Assembly (NCBI GenBank): GCA_016722065.1
Contig: JADKGX010000001.1
Location: 1,984,001-2,048,000 of the forward strand
Length of the DNA stretch: 64,000 nucleotides
Origin: Planctomycetota bacterium
GTDB lineage: Bacteria; Planctomycetota; UBA8742; UBA2392
Direction of reading: 5' to 3'
Positions within the stretch are counted from its first letter, which is position 1, and each line of letters starts with the position of its first letter. Positions 10,682 to 18,707 of this stretch are shown here, one piece after another. The notes beneath the pieces were generated by a model. It did not search any database. It saw only the letters and a list, made by a program, of their open reading frames with translations, and was not told the DNA's origin. A program made the position numbers and the translations under genes.

Positions 10682-11458
10682 TCAGGCCGACCGCAACTGC
10701 CCTTCCAGCACAGTCACGGCCTGGCCGGTCAATTGCACGCGTTGGTCTTGCAGCTCGCAGCCAATCTCGCCGCCCCGTGCTGATAGTTGGCGGGCCCGGA
10801 ACTTTGTCTTTCCAAGCCGTGAAGACCAATAGGGCACCAGCGTGCAGTGGGCGGAGCCCGTAACCGGGTCTTCGTCTACGCCAACGGCGGGTGCAAAAAA
10901 CCGCGAGACAAAATCGCAGTCTTCGCCGGGGGCCGTGACGATCACGCCGTGCACACCCAGGGCCAAAATGCCGTCCATGCGCGGCCGCAATTGGCGCACC
11001 TGGCTGGCGGTTTCAAACACGCACAGCAGGTCGCGGGCTTTCAGTACCTGGGAGGGCGCAATGCCCAGCGCTTCTTTCAATCCGGCTGGCGCGGCAATGG
11101 CCGTGGCGGGCCGGGCCGGAAGATTCATGGAAAGCGCGTCGCCGGCGCGGGTCACGATCAACTCTCCGCTACGCGTATGAAAGCGTATCTCCGGGCGGGC
11201 GTAGCCCAGGTGTTGCAACAGCACATGGGCGCTGGCCAGGGTGGCGTGCCCGCAAAGGTCCATCTCCACCACCGGCGTAAACCAGCGCAGGCCGAAATCA
11301 GGCCCTTGCGGCACAAAAAACGCGATCTCGGCCAGAGTCAGCGAGGCCGCGATACGCTGCATGACCTCCGGTTCAGGCCAGCTTTCCAGCGGGCACACAC
11401 CCGCAGGGTTACCGCCCTGGGGCGTTGCAGTGAAGGCGTTGACCTGAAAGTAGCGCAT
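10682..11458 (-). CDS. PhzF-family epimerase/isomerase
   Basis: 258 residues, close to the usual length of the PhzF/DAP-epimerase-fold family. The start MRYFQVNAFTATPQGGNPAG is the family N-terminus; LAEIAFF carries the position of the catalytic glutamate; LCGHATLASAHVL and EDPVTGSAHC are the family signatures of the first and second lobes. Members isomerise small metabolites, but the substrate cannot be predicted and nothing here suggests phenazine synthesis. It stands alone between the Kelch lipoprotein and the anti-sigma gene, on the same strand, behind a terminator at 11501-11530. Confidence 0.9.
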   Translation of the reverse strand: MRYFQVNAFTATPQGGNPAGVCPLESWPEPEVMQRIAASLTLAEIAFFVPQGPDFGLRWFTPVVEMDLCGHATLASAHVLLQHLGYARPEIRFHTRSGELIVTRAGDALSMNLPARPATAIAAPAGLKEALGIAPSQVLKARDLLCVFETASQVRQLRPRMDGILALGVHGVIVTAPGEDCDFVSRFFAPAVGVDEDPVTGSAHCTLVPYWSSRLGKTKFRARQLSARGGEIGCELQDQRVQLTGQAVTVLEGQLRSA

Positions 11459-11500
11459 GGCAGCAATCTATCGCCTTTGCCAGGGGTGCCAACGGCCCGG

Positions 11501-11530
11501 AATAAAAACCCCCTGCCTGGGCAGGGGGTT
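11501..11530 (-). terminator. Rho-independent terminator of the EF-hand anti-sigma gene
   Basis: A perfect 10-bp stem (AACCCCCTGC / GCAGGGGGTT) with a CTGG loop at 11507-11530. On the minus strand the stem is followed by a T-rich run (11501-11508). It lies 18 bases after the stop at 11548 that closes the repeat frame of the upstream gene, supporting that stop as the original gene end. Confidence 0.85.
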
Positions 11531-11584
11531 GGTTCGTGGTTGGAGGCCTAGTCCTTTTCGGGCGGCTTGGGTGGCTTGGGGCCG

Positions 11585-13171
11585 TCACCTTCGGGGGGAC
11601 GGGGTGGACGCGGTGGGCGCGGGCCACCTTCCGGGCCGCCCTCGGGCGGACGTGGTGGACGCGGGCCACCTTCCGGGCCGCCTTCGGGCGGGCGCGGCGG
11701 ACGCGGGCCACCCTTCGGGGCCGCCTTCAGGCGGGCGGGGCGGACGCGGGCCACCCTCGGGGCCGCCTTCAGGCGGGCGGGGCGGACGCGGGCCTTCGGG
11801 TGGGCGCCAGTGCTTCTTGAATTCTTCTTCGCTGATGCTGCCGTCTTTGTCGTCGTCGAAGTCTTCCTTCATCTTGCCGGGTGCTTCTTTGTCGTCGAGT
11901 TTGCCGTCGCTGTTTTTGTCCAGGCGCTTGAACTCGTCTTCCGGCTTTGGCGCGGGGCCGGGGCCCATGGGCGGCTTGAAGTTCTTCTTGAACTCGTCCA
12001 GGCTGACCTTGCCGTCGCTATCGGTATCGTTGGCCTTGATGAACTTGTCGTCGGCCTCTTTGTCATCCAGTTGGCCGTCGTTGTTTTTGTCCAGGCGCTT
12101 GAATTCGTCCTCTGCCTTCGGCGCGGGGCCTGGGCCTGGGCCGGGCTTGGGCTTCCAGTGGGCCTTGAACTCGTCCTCACTGATGCTGCCATCTTTGTTG
12201 TCGTCAAAATCCGTCTTCAGCGGGTCTTTGACTTCGTCGCCATCGAGCTTGCCGTCGCTGTTTTTGTCCAGCTGCTTGAAGGCGTCTTCCGGTGTGGGCG
12301 GCTTGCGGCCTTCGTGGCCCGGGCCGGGTCCGGCCTGGAAGGTCTGCACCTGGCCGGCAGCAAGCGGCGTGGAGGCTTGTTCGGCCCGCACGTCCACGTT
12401 GCCGGTAACGGCACTGACAGTAAGTGTAAAGGCCAGCGCGCCAAAACGCGCCAGCAAGTCTGCCCTGGGCATGAATGTCTCCTGGTGTTGAATCTCGGGG
12501 AATGCGTCTGCCTGGGCCCGCACCGTAAAGGTGGCGGGGCCGTCGGCGACGACGCGGTGGTTGCCAACATGCACTTCAAAATGGCGGTTGGCGGCCAGAC
12601 TGACCGTCACTTCGCCTTCCAGCATGGTCATGCTCGGGTGAATCCGGCTCATGACCGTGCCGCGCAGCACTTGCAGCCTTACGCCCGGTACCGGCGTAAA
12701 TTCATCCATCTCGTTTTCGAAAGCCAGGTTGCCTTCGGACAGCACGGCCACCTGCCCGGATTGCGCCGTGGGCCAGTTGCTGGTCTGTGTTTGCGGCAGC
12801 ACGTCGCCGCGGCCGGCTTCTTTGGGCAGGTAAATCACCATCGCAATCACCGCGGCCGCAGCCAGGCTGGAAACCGCAACAGCAAGGCGGATCAAACGGC
12901 CGCGCCTGCGGCCCTGGGCGGCGCTGGCAATGCTGGCGGCAATGCCGGCAGCCACCAGTGGTGTCTGGCGGGAAGCCTGGGCGCCGGCCTTGCGCAGCCA
13001 TGCATCCAGACCTGCCAGGCCGGCGTTGTTCTGGGCGTCGGCAAAAGCCTCAAACTCGTCGCACAGGGCGGTGTCGCTGGCCAACGCCTGTTCAAAGGCT
13101 GCCAGCGTTTCACCTGCCAGGTTGTCGGCAAGTGCGCGGTCAAACAGTTGTCGTGCCTGTGCCGGTGTCAT
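11585..13171 (-). CDS. Membrane anti-sigma-like regulator with six extracytoplasmic EF-hand loops (3' end frameshifted)
   Basis: 528 residues as read. Residues 1-90 are a cytoplasmic helical region of anti-sigma type; a transmembrane helix lies at about 93-115; 120-290 is a FecR-like beta-rich domain (VLRGTVMSRIHP, VHVGNHRVVADGPATFTV). From about 295 to 450 are three tandem EF-hand pairs, each with canonical DxDxDGxxxxxE loops (DKNSDGKLDGDE, DDNKDGSISEDE, DKNNDGQLDDKE, DTDSDGKVSLDE, DKNSDGKLDDKE, DDDKDGSISEEE), separated by Pro/Gly linkers. The tail is a 14-residue repeat GGPRPPRPPEGGPE. One extra base near 11711-11722 throws the frame off, so the last part reads as unrelated Arg/Pro-rich sequence ending at 11585; in the repeat frame the protein would end PKPPEKD at 11548. 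The start overlaps the sigma gene stop (ATGA), so the pair is co-translated. I infer calcium-responsive sigma control. Confidence 0.85.
   Translation of the reverse strand: MTPAQARQLFDRALADNLAGETLAAFEQALASDTALCDEFEAFADAQNNAGLAGLDAWLRKAGAQASRQTPLVAAGIAASIASAAQGRRRGRLIRLAVAVSSLAAAAVIAMVIYLPKEAGRGDVLPQTQTSNWPTAQSGQVAVLSEGNLAFENEMDEFTPVPGVRLQVLRGTVMSRIHPSMTMLEGEVTVSLAANRHFEVHVGNHRVVADGPATFTVRAQADAFPEIQHQETFMPRADLLARFGALAFTLTVSAVTGNVDVRAEQASTPLAAGQVQTFQAGPGPGHEGRKPPTPEDAFKQLDKNSDGKLDGDEVKDPLKTDFDDNKDGSISEDEFKAHWKPKPGPGPGPAPKAEDEFKRLDKNNDGQLDDKEADDKFIKANDTDSDGKVSLDEFKKNFKPPMGPGPAPKPEDEFKRLDKNSDGKLDDKEAPGKMKEDFDDDKDGSISEEEFKKHWRPPEGPRPPRPPEGGPEGGPRPPRPPEGGPEGWPASAAPARRRPGRWPASTTSARGRPGRWPAPTASTPSPRR
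11621..11790. repeat. 42-bp tandem repeat coding GGPRPPRPPEGGPE, one unit 43 bp
   Basis: Units begin (gggccacc phase) at 11621, 11663, 11705 and 11748, with a partial unit at 11790. Spacings are 42, 42, 43 and 42 bases. The 43-base unit (11705-11747) reads cacccttcgggg where its neighbours have 17 rather than 18 bases over the same interval, so a single-base insertion breaks the coding frame of the anti-sigma protein. Confidence 0.92.
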
Positions 13172-13695
13172 TGCTCAAATCCGGGCAGTTTGCCCAGCCT
13201 TTCCTTCAGCTTTGCCTTGGCCCGGGTCAGCAGCATGGCAGTTGCGCCAATGCTGCGTTGCATGGCCTTGGCAACTTGTGGCAGTTCCAGCCCTTCATAA
13301 AAGCGCAGCAATACGGCCTCGCGTTGCGGCGCTTCCAGTGTCTTCAGCGCGGCGTACAGTGCCTGGCTGATTTCTCGTTCCTCGGCCTGCGACAGGTCCG
13401 GCTGCGGTGCCGGCGCGTCGAACTCCATGGGTGCGGCCTGGCGCTTGGTGCGGCGCACGTGGTCAATGCACGCATTGCGCAACACCGTGTATAGAAAAGG
13501 CAGAGGGTCGCCTTGCTCCCAGGGCCGCTTGCCCTTTTCCAGCAGGTTTACAAAGGCCTGCTGGGCGACCTCTTCTCCTTCGCTGACATTTCCCAGCAGC
13601 CTTGAGCAAAACCGCACAGCCCGCGCGAAGTGGTCTTCGACGAGACGCCCGAAGTCTCCCTCTGGCTGCTGGTGGATGGCCAAGGTGCCGCTCAC
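13168..13695 (-). CDS. ECF-family RNA polymerase sigma factor
   Basis: About 175 residues if started at the GTG at 13695, the size expected for an ECF sigma factor. The frame is open further upstream, but that part is Arg/Cys-rich and unlike protein, so the start is uncertain by a few codons. Region 2 is seen in DHFARAVRFCSRLLGNVSEGEEVAQQAF and PFLYTVLRNACIDHVRR. Region 4 is seen in LEAPQREAVLLRFYEGLELPQVAKAM and the helix-turn-helix before LLTRAKAKLKERL. The stop overlaps the start of the EF-hand anti-sigma gene by ATGA, a typical sigma/anti-sigma arrangement; the partner probably holds it at the membrane until a signal arrives. Confidence 0.9.
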   Translation of the reverse strand: MSGTLAIHQQPEGDFGRLVEDHFARAVRFCSRLLGNVSEGEEVAQQAFVNLLEKGKRPWEQGDPLPFLYTVLRNACIDHVRRTKRQAAPMEFDAPAPQPDLSQAEEREISQALYAALKTLEAPQREAVLLRFYEGLELPQVAKAMQRSIGATAMLLTRAKAKLKERLGKLPGFEQ

Positions 13696-13876
13696 ACAGG
13701 TTTCACGCGCAGGCTGCGCAAGATTCACGCGGATTGTGGCATGGTTACCACAATTCGGCACGGGTGGCCGGAATTGGCTGGGTACGATGGCCAGGTCGCA
13801 GCCAGGGCCACGGTGCGATAGGCCATTTCCGTGTAATCCGTAGCTGTAGGATTTGCCTGGCCGAGAACCTTGGCTG

Positions 13877-15079
13877 CTAGGTTGCTTGCGCTGCCAGCGC
13901 CTCTGCCGCCTGCAGGTGCGGAAACAGCAGTTGCAGCGGCAGGCGCACGTAACGGCCGGGGCCGGAACCCAGGTCGTCAAAGGCGACCTCCAATTCCAGC
14001 CGTTCAGGCCGAAAAACCGTGCGCTGGATGTTGATCAGCGGAATGCCCGTGGCCTGCAATGCGTCCTTGATCGCCTGCACATCGAACTTGGCGCCACGCA
14101 TGCGCTTTTGCAGCCGGCGCAGGCGAAAGAAGCTGCTGAACCAGGTGAAGGCAAACTTGCGTATCCCTGCTGCCACATAGTGGTTGGTGCAGGCCGTGGC
14201 CGGCGCATCGGCGCTGGTGTGTTCCACAACCGGGTGGTCGGGGTGCAACTGAAAGCGCGCGGCATGGCGCCCTGAATCGGCCAGAATCAGGTTCGTGGCC
14301 GTGCAGTAGGGCTTGGTGGCCAGCCACTGTGCGGCCTGGGCCACGTTGCCGCAGTTCTGCATTACGCTGCGAAACACCAGCGGAAAGGGCAGGCCCTGGA
14401 GGTGTTCTTTGCGCCAGTGGCCGTAGACCAGCATCATGGAAAGTGCCAGGCCGTCTGTATTGAGCGCTGTCAGGCAGCCCAGAAACCCGGGCCAGGTTAC
14501 GCTGGCAAAGGGGCGGGGTGTGTGACCCTCAAACTCGCTGCCCTGGTGCACGACCACAATGTTGGCTTGGTCGGCAATGTCCAGGCTGGGAAAGTCCAGG
14601 TTGCGGCCCATCAGGATTTCGCCGGTTTGCGTGGCGCTGTCGTGGGCGGCAATCGTGCTGCACAGGGCGACTTTGTGAATGTCCAGAAACGTCTGGCCCA
14701 TCAGGATTTCGTCGTAAGTCAGTTCGCTGGTTTCCGCAAAGCCCTGCATTTCCTGGATAAACCAGGCCGGCATGCGGGCTTCCATCTGGCGGGCCAGCTT
14801 GAGGTCGCCGGCGAAATCCGGGCAGAAGTAACGCATGTAAAGAAAGAAAGTTTCCGCGGCCTGCACACCCACCAGCGTGCCCATGGCGCGGCCCATTTCA
14901 CGGGGCGTGCCGCGCACATGCACCAGCGGAATGCCGTCTACCAGTTGCAGGCTTCCGTGCTCGATTTCAAGTTCACGAAAGGGCGTCAGTTTGCGCCCGG
15001 CATTGTTGATGTGGCCATGCAGCATCTTGACCGGAATGGTCAGCTCGCGAAACGGCAGCTTCTTGCGCCAACGGGACAT
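13877..15079 (-). CDS. C45-type Ntn-hydrolase (acyl-CoA:6-APA acyltransferase-like)
   Basis: About 400 residues. I prefer the ATG at 15079 (MSRWRKK) because GGAG lies about six bases upstream; an alternative ATG four codons earlier (15091) has no such site. The motif RGTPREMGRAMG is the N-terminal signature of the peptidase C45 / acyltransferase family. VALCSTIAA holds the expected nucleophile Cys (about residue 140, exposed by autocleavage in family members), followed at the usual distance by GEILMGRNLDFP and by LTALNTDGLALSMM. Family members cleave or form amide bonds; the substrate here is unknown. There is no signal peptide, so it is probably cytoplasmic. It is a single gene between the sigma factor and the porins. 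Confidence 0.82.
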   Translation of the reverse strand: MSRWRKKLPFRELTIPVKMLHGHINNAGRKLTPFRELEIEHGSLQLVDGIPLVHVRGTPREMGRAMGTLVGVQAAETFFLYMRYFCPDFAGDLKLARQMEARMPAWFIQEMQGFAETSELTYDEILMGQTFLDIHKVALCSTIAAHDSATQTGEILMGRNLDFPSLDIADQANIVVVHQGSEFEGHTPRPFASVTWPGFLGCLTALNTDGLALSMMLVYGHWRKEHLQGLPFPLVFRSVMQNCGNVAQAAQWLATKPYCTATNLILADSGRHAARFQLHPDHPVVEHTSADAPATACTNHYVAAGIRKFAFTWFSSFFRLRRLQKRMRGAKFDVQAIKDALQATGIPLINIQRTVFRPERLELEVAFDDLGSGPGRYVRLPLQLLFPHLQAAEALAAQAT

Positions 15080-15161
15080 GGGATTCTCCATAACGTCGTG
15101 ATACTATAGCATGCCGACGTTATGCAATGCAAGGGTTACTTTTCAACCCGTCCAACGGGCC

Positions 15162-16526
15162 CTACAGAATCCACTGAATCTGCAGCCGGATGATCCAGAT
15201 CGAGTTGTGGTCCGCGCTGTCGGGGTGGCTGCCCAACCCGCCACCGCGGCGGCTTGGCGGCGCGTTGTAGACCCCCAGCAGCGTGCCAGCGCCGCGATAG
15301 GAAAACGCCAGTTGCTGGTCCACGTAATTGATGTCCAGGCTGAACTTCAACCGGTCGCCCTGAAAGTAGTAGTTCGCCGCCACACCGAACTCCATGGCGT
15401 CGGGGCGGATCGCCCGTTGATGGCCGCTGGTGCTGTCAATGCCGTCGCTGCCCCAGAACTCGTCGGCGTTGAAGCTGTTGACTCGGGCAAACACGCCCAG
15501 CTCGTTGGGCAAAATGAAATAGCCGCCTTCTACGCTCCAGCCAATATCCATCAGGTCGCTGATGCCGTTCTTGTTGCCCGGGCTGAAGCGGTTGCTGCCA
15601 CGGTTGTGAAACTCCGTGTCGCGCCAGTAAAACGCCACGTCCAGGCTGGCGCCGTACCAGCGCCCGTGGGCGTCCACCGTCAATGCCAGGGTTTCCTGCT
15701 GGGTGCGGGGCCGGCCAGAAGCGGGCGTTACGGTGGCTGTGTCACCGCGAATCAGGCCATCGTTGAAGCCGCTGGAGAACCAGTTCACACCAAGCCCGGC
15801 TGCAACCAGGAACTTGTCGTGTTCCTCGCGCCCGCGGTTGTCGCCCAGGCTGGTCGAAATCGCGCCCAGGGGCTGGGTTTCGGCGCGCAGCGTGACCATC
15901 ACCTCGGCATCCACAAAGCGCGAAAAGGTGTCCTGGGTCAGGGCGCCGTCCTTGTTGCGAAAGTCGTTGTCGGCGCGCATGACGCCGTTGAAGGCCCCGA
16001 ACCAGTACCTCAGCATGGGTACCTCGGCACCGATTTCGCCGTCAATCCAGATGCCCTTGCCCCAGTCCTGGTGAAACACTTCGTTGACATAGCTGCGTTC
16101 GGCAAAGCGCAGGTTCTGGCCGGGCACGCGGCGTTCCCAATCCCAGGGCACGCGGTCCTGGCCGATGTTCACGTTCAGCGCGCGGCCCAATGCCAGGCGA
16201 AAGCGCGCGACTTCAACCAGCTGGTCGGCGGGCCGCACAAAGTTCAGTTGCAGCCGGTACTGGAACTCGGGCTCAAACAGGTAGCCGTTGAAGGAAAGGC
16301 GCGCGCGCGGGATACGAAAGTTGGCAAAGTCGCGCCCGTTGGTGCTGTTACCGCCGCGCTCGTCCTGGCCGGTCAGCCGGAACTGCACCAGCATTTCGGC
16401 GTTCAGTTCAAAGTGTTCGGACCAAAAGCGCAGCCCGGTGGGCTTGATGGTAGTTTGCGCCGCTGGCTCTTGCGCTGCCGCCACGGTTGGCAAAGCGGCC
16501 ATAATCAGAACAGCAAGAAATCGCAT
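15162..16526 (-). CDS. Outer-membrane porin, phosphate-selective O/P type (downstream copy)
   Basis: 454 residues from the ATG at 16526, chosen because a GGGGGG run lies just upstream and the product then starts with a signal peptide (MRFLAVLIMAALPTVAAA, cleavage after AAA or AQ). The rest is alternating beta-strand sequence ending in an aromatic/hydrophobic strand (LQIQWIL), typical of outer-membrane barrels. Phrases such as FRIPRARLSFNGYLF, RYWFGAFNGVM, AGLGVNWFSSGFNDG and MEFGVAANYYFQGDRLK fit the OprP/OprO-like porin family. It is clearly homologous to the next gene upstream, with the same C-terminal plan, so this is a tandem duplication. A terminator between them means this copy depends on read-through or its own promoter. 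The transported solute is unknown. Confidence 0.88.
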   Translation of the reverse strand: MRFLAVLIMAALPTVAAAQEPAAQTTIKPTGLRFWSEHFELNAEMLVQFRLTGQDERGGNSTNGRDFANFRIPRARLSFNGYLFEPEFQYRLQLNFVRPADQLVEVARFRLALGRALNVNIGQDRVPWDWERRVPGQNLRFAERSYVNEVFHQDWGKGIWIDGEIGAEVPMLRYWFGAFNGVMRADNDFRNKDGALTQDTFSRFVDAEVMVTLRAETQPLGAISTSLGDNRGREEHDKFLVAAGLGVNWFSSGFNDGLIRGDTATVTPASGRPRTQQETLALTVDAHGRWYGASLDVAFYWRDTEFHNRGSNRFSPGNKNGISDLMDIGWSVEGGYFILPNELGVFARVNSFNADEFWGSDGIDSTSGHQRAIRPDAMEFGVAANYYFQGDRLKFSLDINYVDQQLAFSYRGAGTLLGVYNAPPSRRGGGLGSHPDSADHNSIWIIRLQIQWIL

Positions 16527-16595
16527 GGGCCCCCCTAAGGTCTTGATGCGGGAAGGATTATGGAAACTTAAGGGCGGAAGTGCCGTGAAAAAGCG

Positions 16596-16623
16596 AAAGG
16601 GCGGCCCTGATGGGCCGCCCTTT
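16596..16623 (-). terminator. Strong terminator between the two porin genes
   Basis: Stem GGGCGGCCC (16599-16607) / GGGCCGCCC (16612-16620) with a TGAT loop, extended by AAA/TTT pairs and followed on the minus strand by further T-rich sequence. It sits 28 bases past the stop of the upstream porin, and the A/T flanks make it potentially bidirectional. Confidence 0.88.
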
Positions 16624-16650
16624 GTGTTGCATGTGTCTGTTCCAGCGATC

Positions 16651-18069
16651 TTAGAAGATCCACTGGATCTGGAGGCGCACGATCCACAGCGCGTTGTGGT
16701 CGCTGTTGTCGGCGTTGCCGCCAGCGGAGCCCGAACGGACCGGCGGAGCGTTGTACACGCCCAACACGCCCGTGGTGCTGCCGCTGTAAACAAGCTGCTG
16801 GTCGACGTACAGGATGTCGAAGGTCAGCTTGAGGTTGTCGCCGTGCAGGAAGTAGTTGGCGACGATACCCATTTCCATCGTGTCCGGACGAACGCCCAGG
16901 TCGTGGTTGTCCGCGCCACCGCCCCAGAACTCGTCAGCGTTCAGCATGTTGATACGGATGCCGACGTTGAAGTCCTGCGGGATGATGAAGAACGCCACGT
17001 CAAACGTGATGCCCATGTCGGTCAGGTTGCTGATACCAGCCTTGCCACTGGGGTCAAAGCGGGTGCCGCCACGGTTGTGGAACTCGGTGTGGCGGAAGAA
17101 CCAGGCCAGGTCGACGCTCAAGCCGTAGAAACGGAAGTGGCCGTCGAGGGTGAAGCTGATGGTGTCCTGGCTGGTACGGGGGCGACCGGAAGCCGTCGGG
17201 GTACCAACGGTGTCAGGGCGCAGGGCCGTATCTTCGAAGCCGCTCAGGAACCAGTTGAAGCCCAAGCCGATCGCGAACAGGATCTTGTCGTTCTCTTCCT
17301 TGCTGCGGTCGTCGTACATCTTGCTGGCAACGTTGCCCATCGGGTGCGTCTCGAGGCGCAGGTTGATCATCATTTCGTTGTCAACCAGGTTCGAGAACGT
17401 CTCGCTCTGGATGGCACCATCAGCGTTACGGAAGTCGTTGTTGCCCTTCAGAACGCCGTTGTAAATGCCAAACCAGTACTTCAGCCAGGGCGTCTCTTCG
17501 CCGACCTGACCGTGCAGCGTGATACCCTTGGCATAATCTTCGTTGAACACTTCGTTGACCAAGCCGCGTTCCGCAAACAGCTGGCTGCCGCTGCTGCAGG
17601 ATTCTTCCCAGTTGAAGGGAAGCTTGGTCTGGCCGGCCGTGACATTGAACTCGTTGCGCCAGGCCCAGGTGAACGCAGCTTCTTCAACCACGCTGCCGTT
17701 ACCCATACCACGCCAGTTCAACAGAACCATATAACGGAAGTCCTTGTCGAAGATGTGGCCTTCGAACTTGGTCTTCGCGCGGCGAACGTTGAAGTTGATA
17801 AAGTCACGACCGTTCGTGCCGTTCTCGCCGTTCGCTACTTCGTTTTGGTAGGTCAGGCGGAACTGAACGCGGGTCGTCATGCGCAGCTCGAACCCGTCGG
17901 TCGTGAACTTCAGGCCCTTGTCGCCCAAGGTGCCTTCAGCGGGATTCTGCCCGCCGTTACGCTGGATGTCGCCAAGATTGGCGTCACCATTGGTCTGCGC
18001 CATCGCGGGCGCCGACCAGACACCGGCGCTGAACATCAGCGCAAGTGCCATTGACCAGAATTTTGCCAT
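16651..18069 (-). CDS. Outer-membrane porin, phosphate-selective O/P type (upstream copy)
   Basis: 472 residues from the ATG at 18069, which has GGGAG about eight bases upstream; an ATG five codons earlier (18084) overlaps that site and is less likely. A signal peptide (MAKFWSMALALMFSAGVWSA, processed near AMA/Q) is followed by a beta-barrel sequence ending LQIQWIF, with a C-terminal Phe as usual for outer-membrane proteins. Matching blocks with the downstream paralog include FNVRRAKTKFEGHIF, KYWFGIYNGVLKG, FNWFLSGFEDTALR, FRHTEFHNRGGTRFDPSG and MEMGIVANYFLHGDNLK. It has its own recognisable promoter and a strong terminator, suggesting an abundant envelope protein. Confidence 0.9.
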   Translation of the reverse strand: MAKFWSMALALMFSAGVWSAPAMAQTNGDANLGDIQRNGGQNPAEGTLGDKGLKFTTDGFELRMTTRVQFRLTYQNEVANGENGTNGRDFINFNVRRAKTKFEGHIFDKDFRYMVLLNWRGMGNGSVVEEAAFTWAWRNEFNVTAGQTKLPFNWEESCSSGSQLFAERGLVNEVFNEDYAKGITLHGQVGEETPWLKYWFGIYNGVLKGNNDFRNADGAIQSETFSNLVDNEMMINLRLETHPMGNVASKMYDDRSKEENDKILFAIGLGFNWFLSGFEDTALRPDTVGTPTASGRPRTSQDTISFTLDGHFRFYGLSVDLAWFFRHTEFHNRGGTRFDPSGKAGISNLTDMGITFDVAFFIIPQDFNVGIRINMLNADEFWGGGADNHDLGVRPDTMEMGIVANYFLHGDNLKLTFDILYVDQQLVYSGSTTGVLGVYNAPPVRSGSAGGNADNSDHNALWIVRLQIQWIF

Positions 18070-18202
18070 GCCTTGCTCTCCCAATAGAACAAAAAGTCAG
18101 TTTACGTCCGTCCGTTGCCGCCTCAGGAGAACCCAGACACGTACCTTTCCGCGGCGTGTCAGGGCCTATCCAGAAGCTCCTCGGTTCCCCGAAGGCAGGC
18201 AG

Positions 18203-18230
18203 ACCATAGCGTTGCTTTACCCCGCGTCAA
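18203..18230 (-). promoter_or_regulatory. Sigma-70-type promoter of the upstream porin
   Basis: On the minus strand TTGACG (18230-18225), a 16-base spacer and TATGGT (18208-18203). It lies about 135 bases upstream of the porin start, leaving a leader of roughly 125 bases. Confidence 0.6.
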
Positions 18231-18332
18231 CACCGTTTTCATGACTTTTTGACTTCATCCGGCCGCTTATTGACTGAACTTCCGGATACCGTCAAACCGC
18301 CACATTTGGGCATTCCGCAGCGTCGCGAGGTC

Positions 18333-18492
18333 TTATCGGACGCACGTGTCCGATAACTTTGGTGATTCCTGCCAAACCAGTTTTGCAGCCTGCAAACGTC
18401 GGTACTGCTGCTGCTTTGCGACCGCCCAACACCCACCGCCAAGCGGGTGCCGCCCGACGGTCGCCTCACAACAGAGCCTGTTTGCAGGCTCT
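18333..18492. other. Intergenic region with three clustered hairpins (possible structured RNA)
   Basis: The 638-base gap between the porin and cyclophilin genes has no convincing gene. It contains three inverted repeats: TTATCGGAC / GTCCGATAA (18333-18356, loop GCACGT); a nested stem GCGACCG / CGGTCGC (18418-18464) enclosing CACCC / GGGTG; and GAGCCTG / CAGGCTC (about 18474-18491, loop TTTG). None has a clean T-tract, so they are not obvious terminators. The strand and function are unknown. Confidence 0.45.
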
Positions 18493-18707
18493 TAAATAGT
18501 TTCTGACATACCTGCACGATAGCTTGCGTCGTGTGCGCTGCAATCCTCCTCTTCACAAAAAGGAAGATTCCGCAACGAGACCTTCATCCACTCTCATCCA
18601 GCAAATTCTGACGCCAGCCATGTGAGTTATGTCGCCATGCCTCCTTCCCTCTTACTGCGCGACTTCAATGCCACCATTTTCTAGGCTCGCAAACACAGGA
18701 GACCTCT

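Noticed and set aside
13696..13980. Longer N-terminus of the first sigma factor
   Set aside because: The extra 95 residues are Cys/Arg-rich without sigma similarity and make the protein too long for the ECF class.
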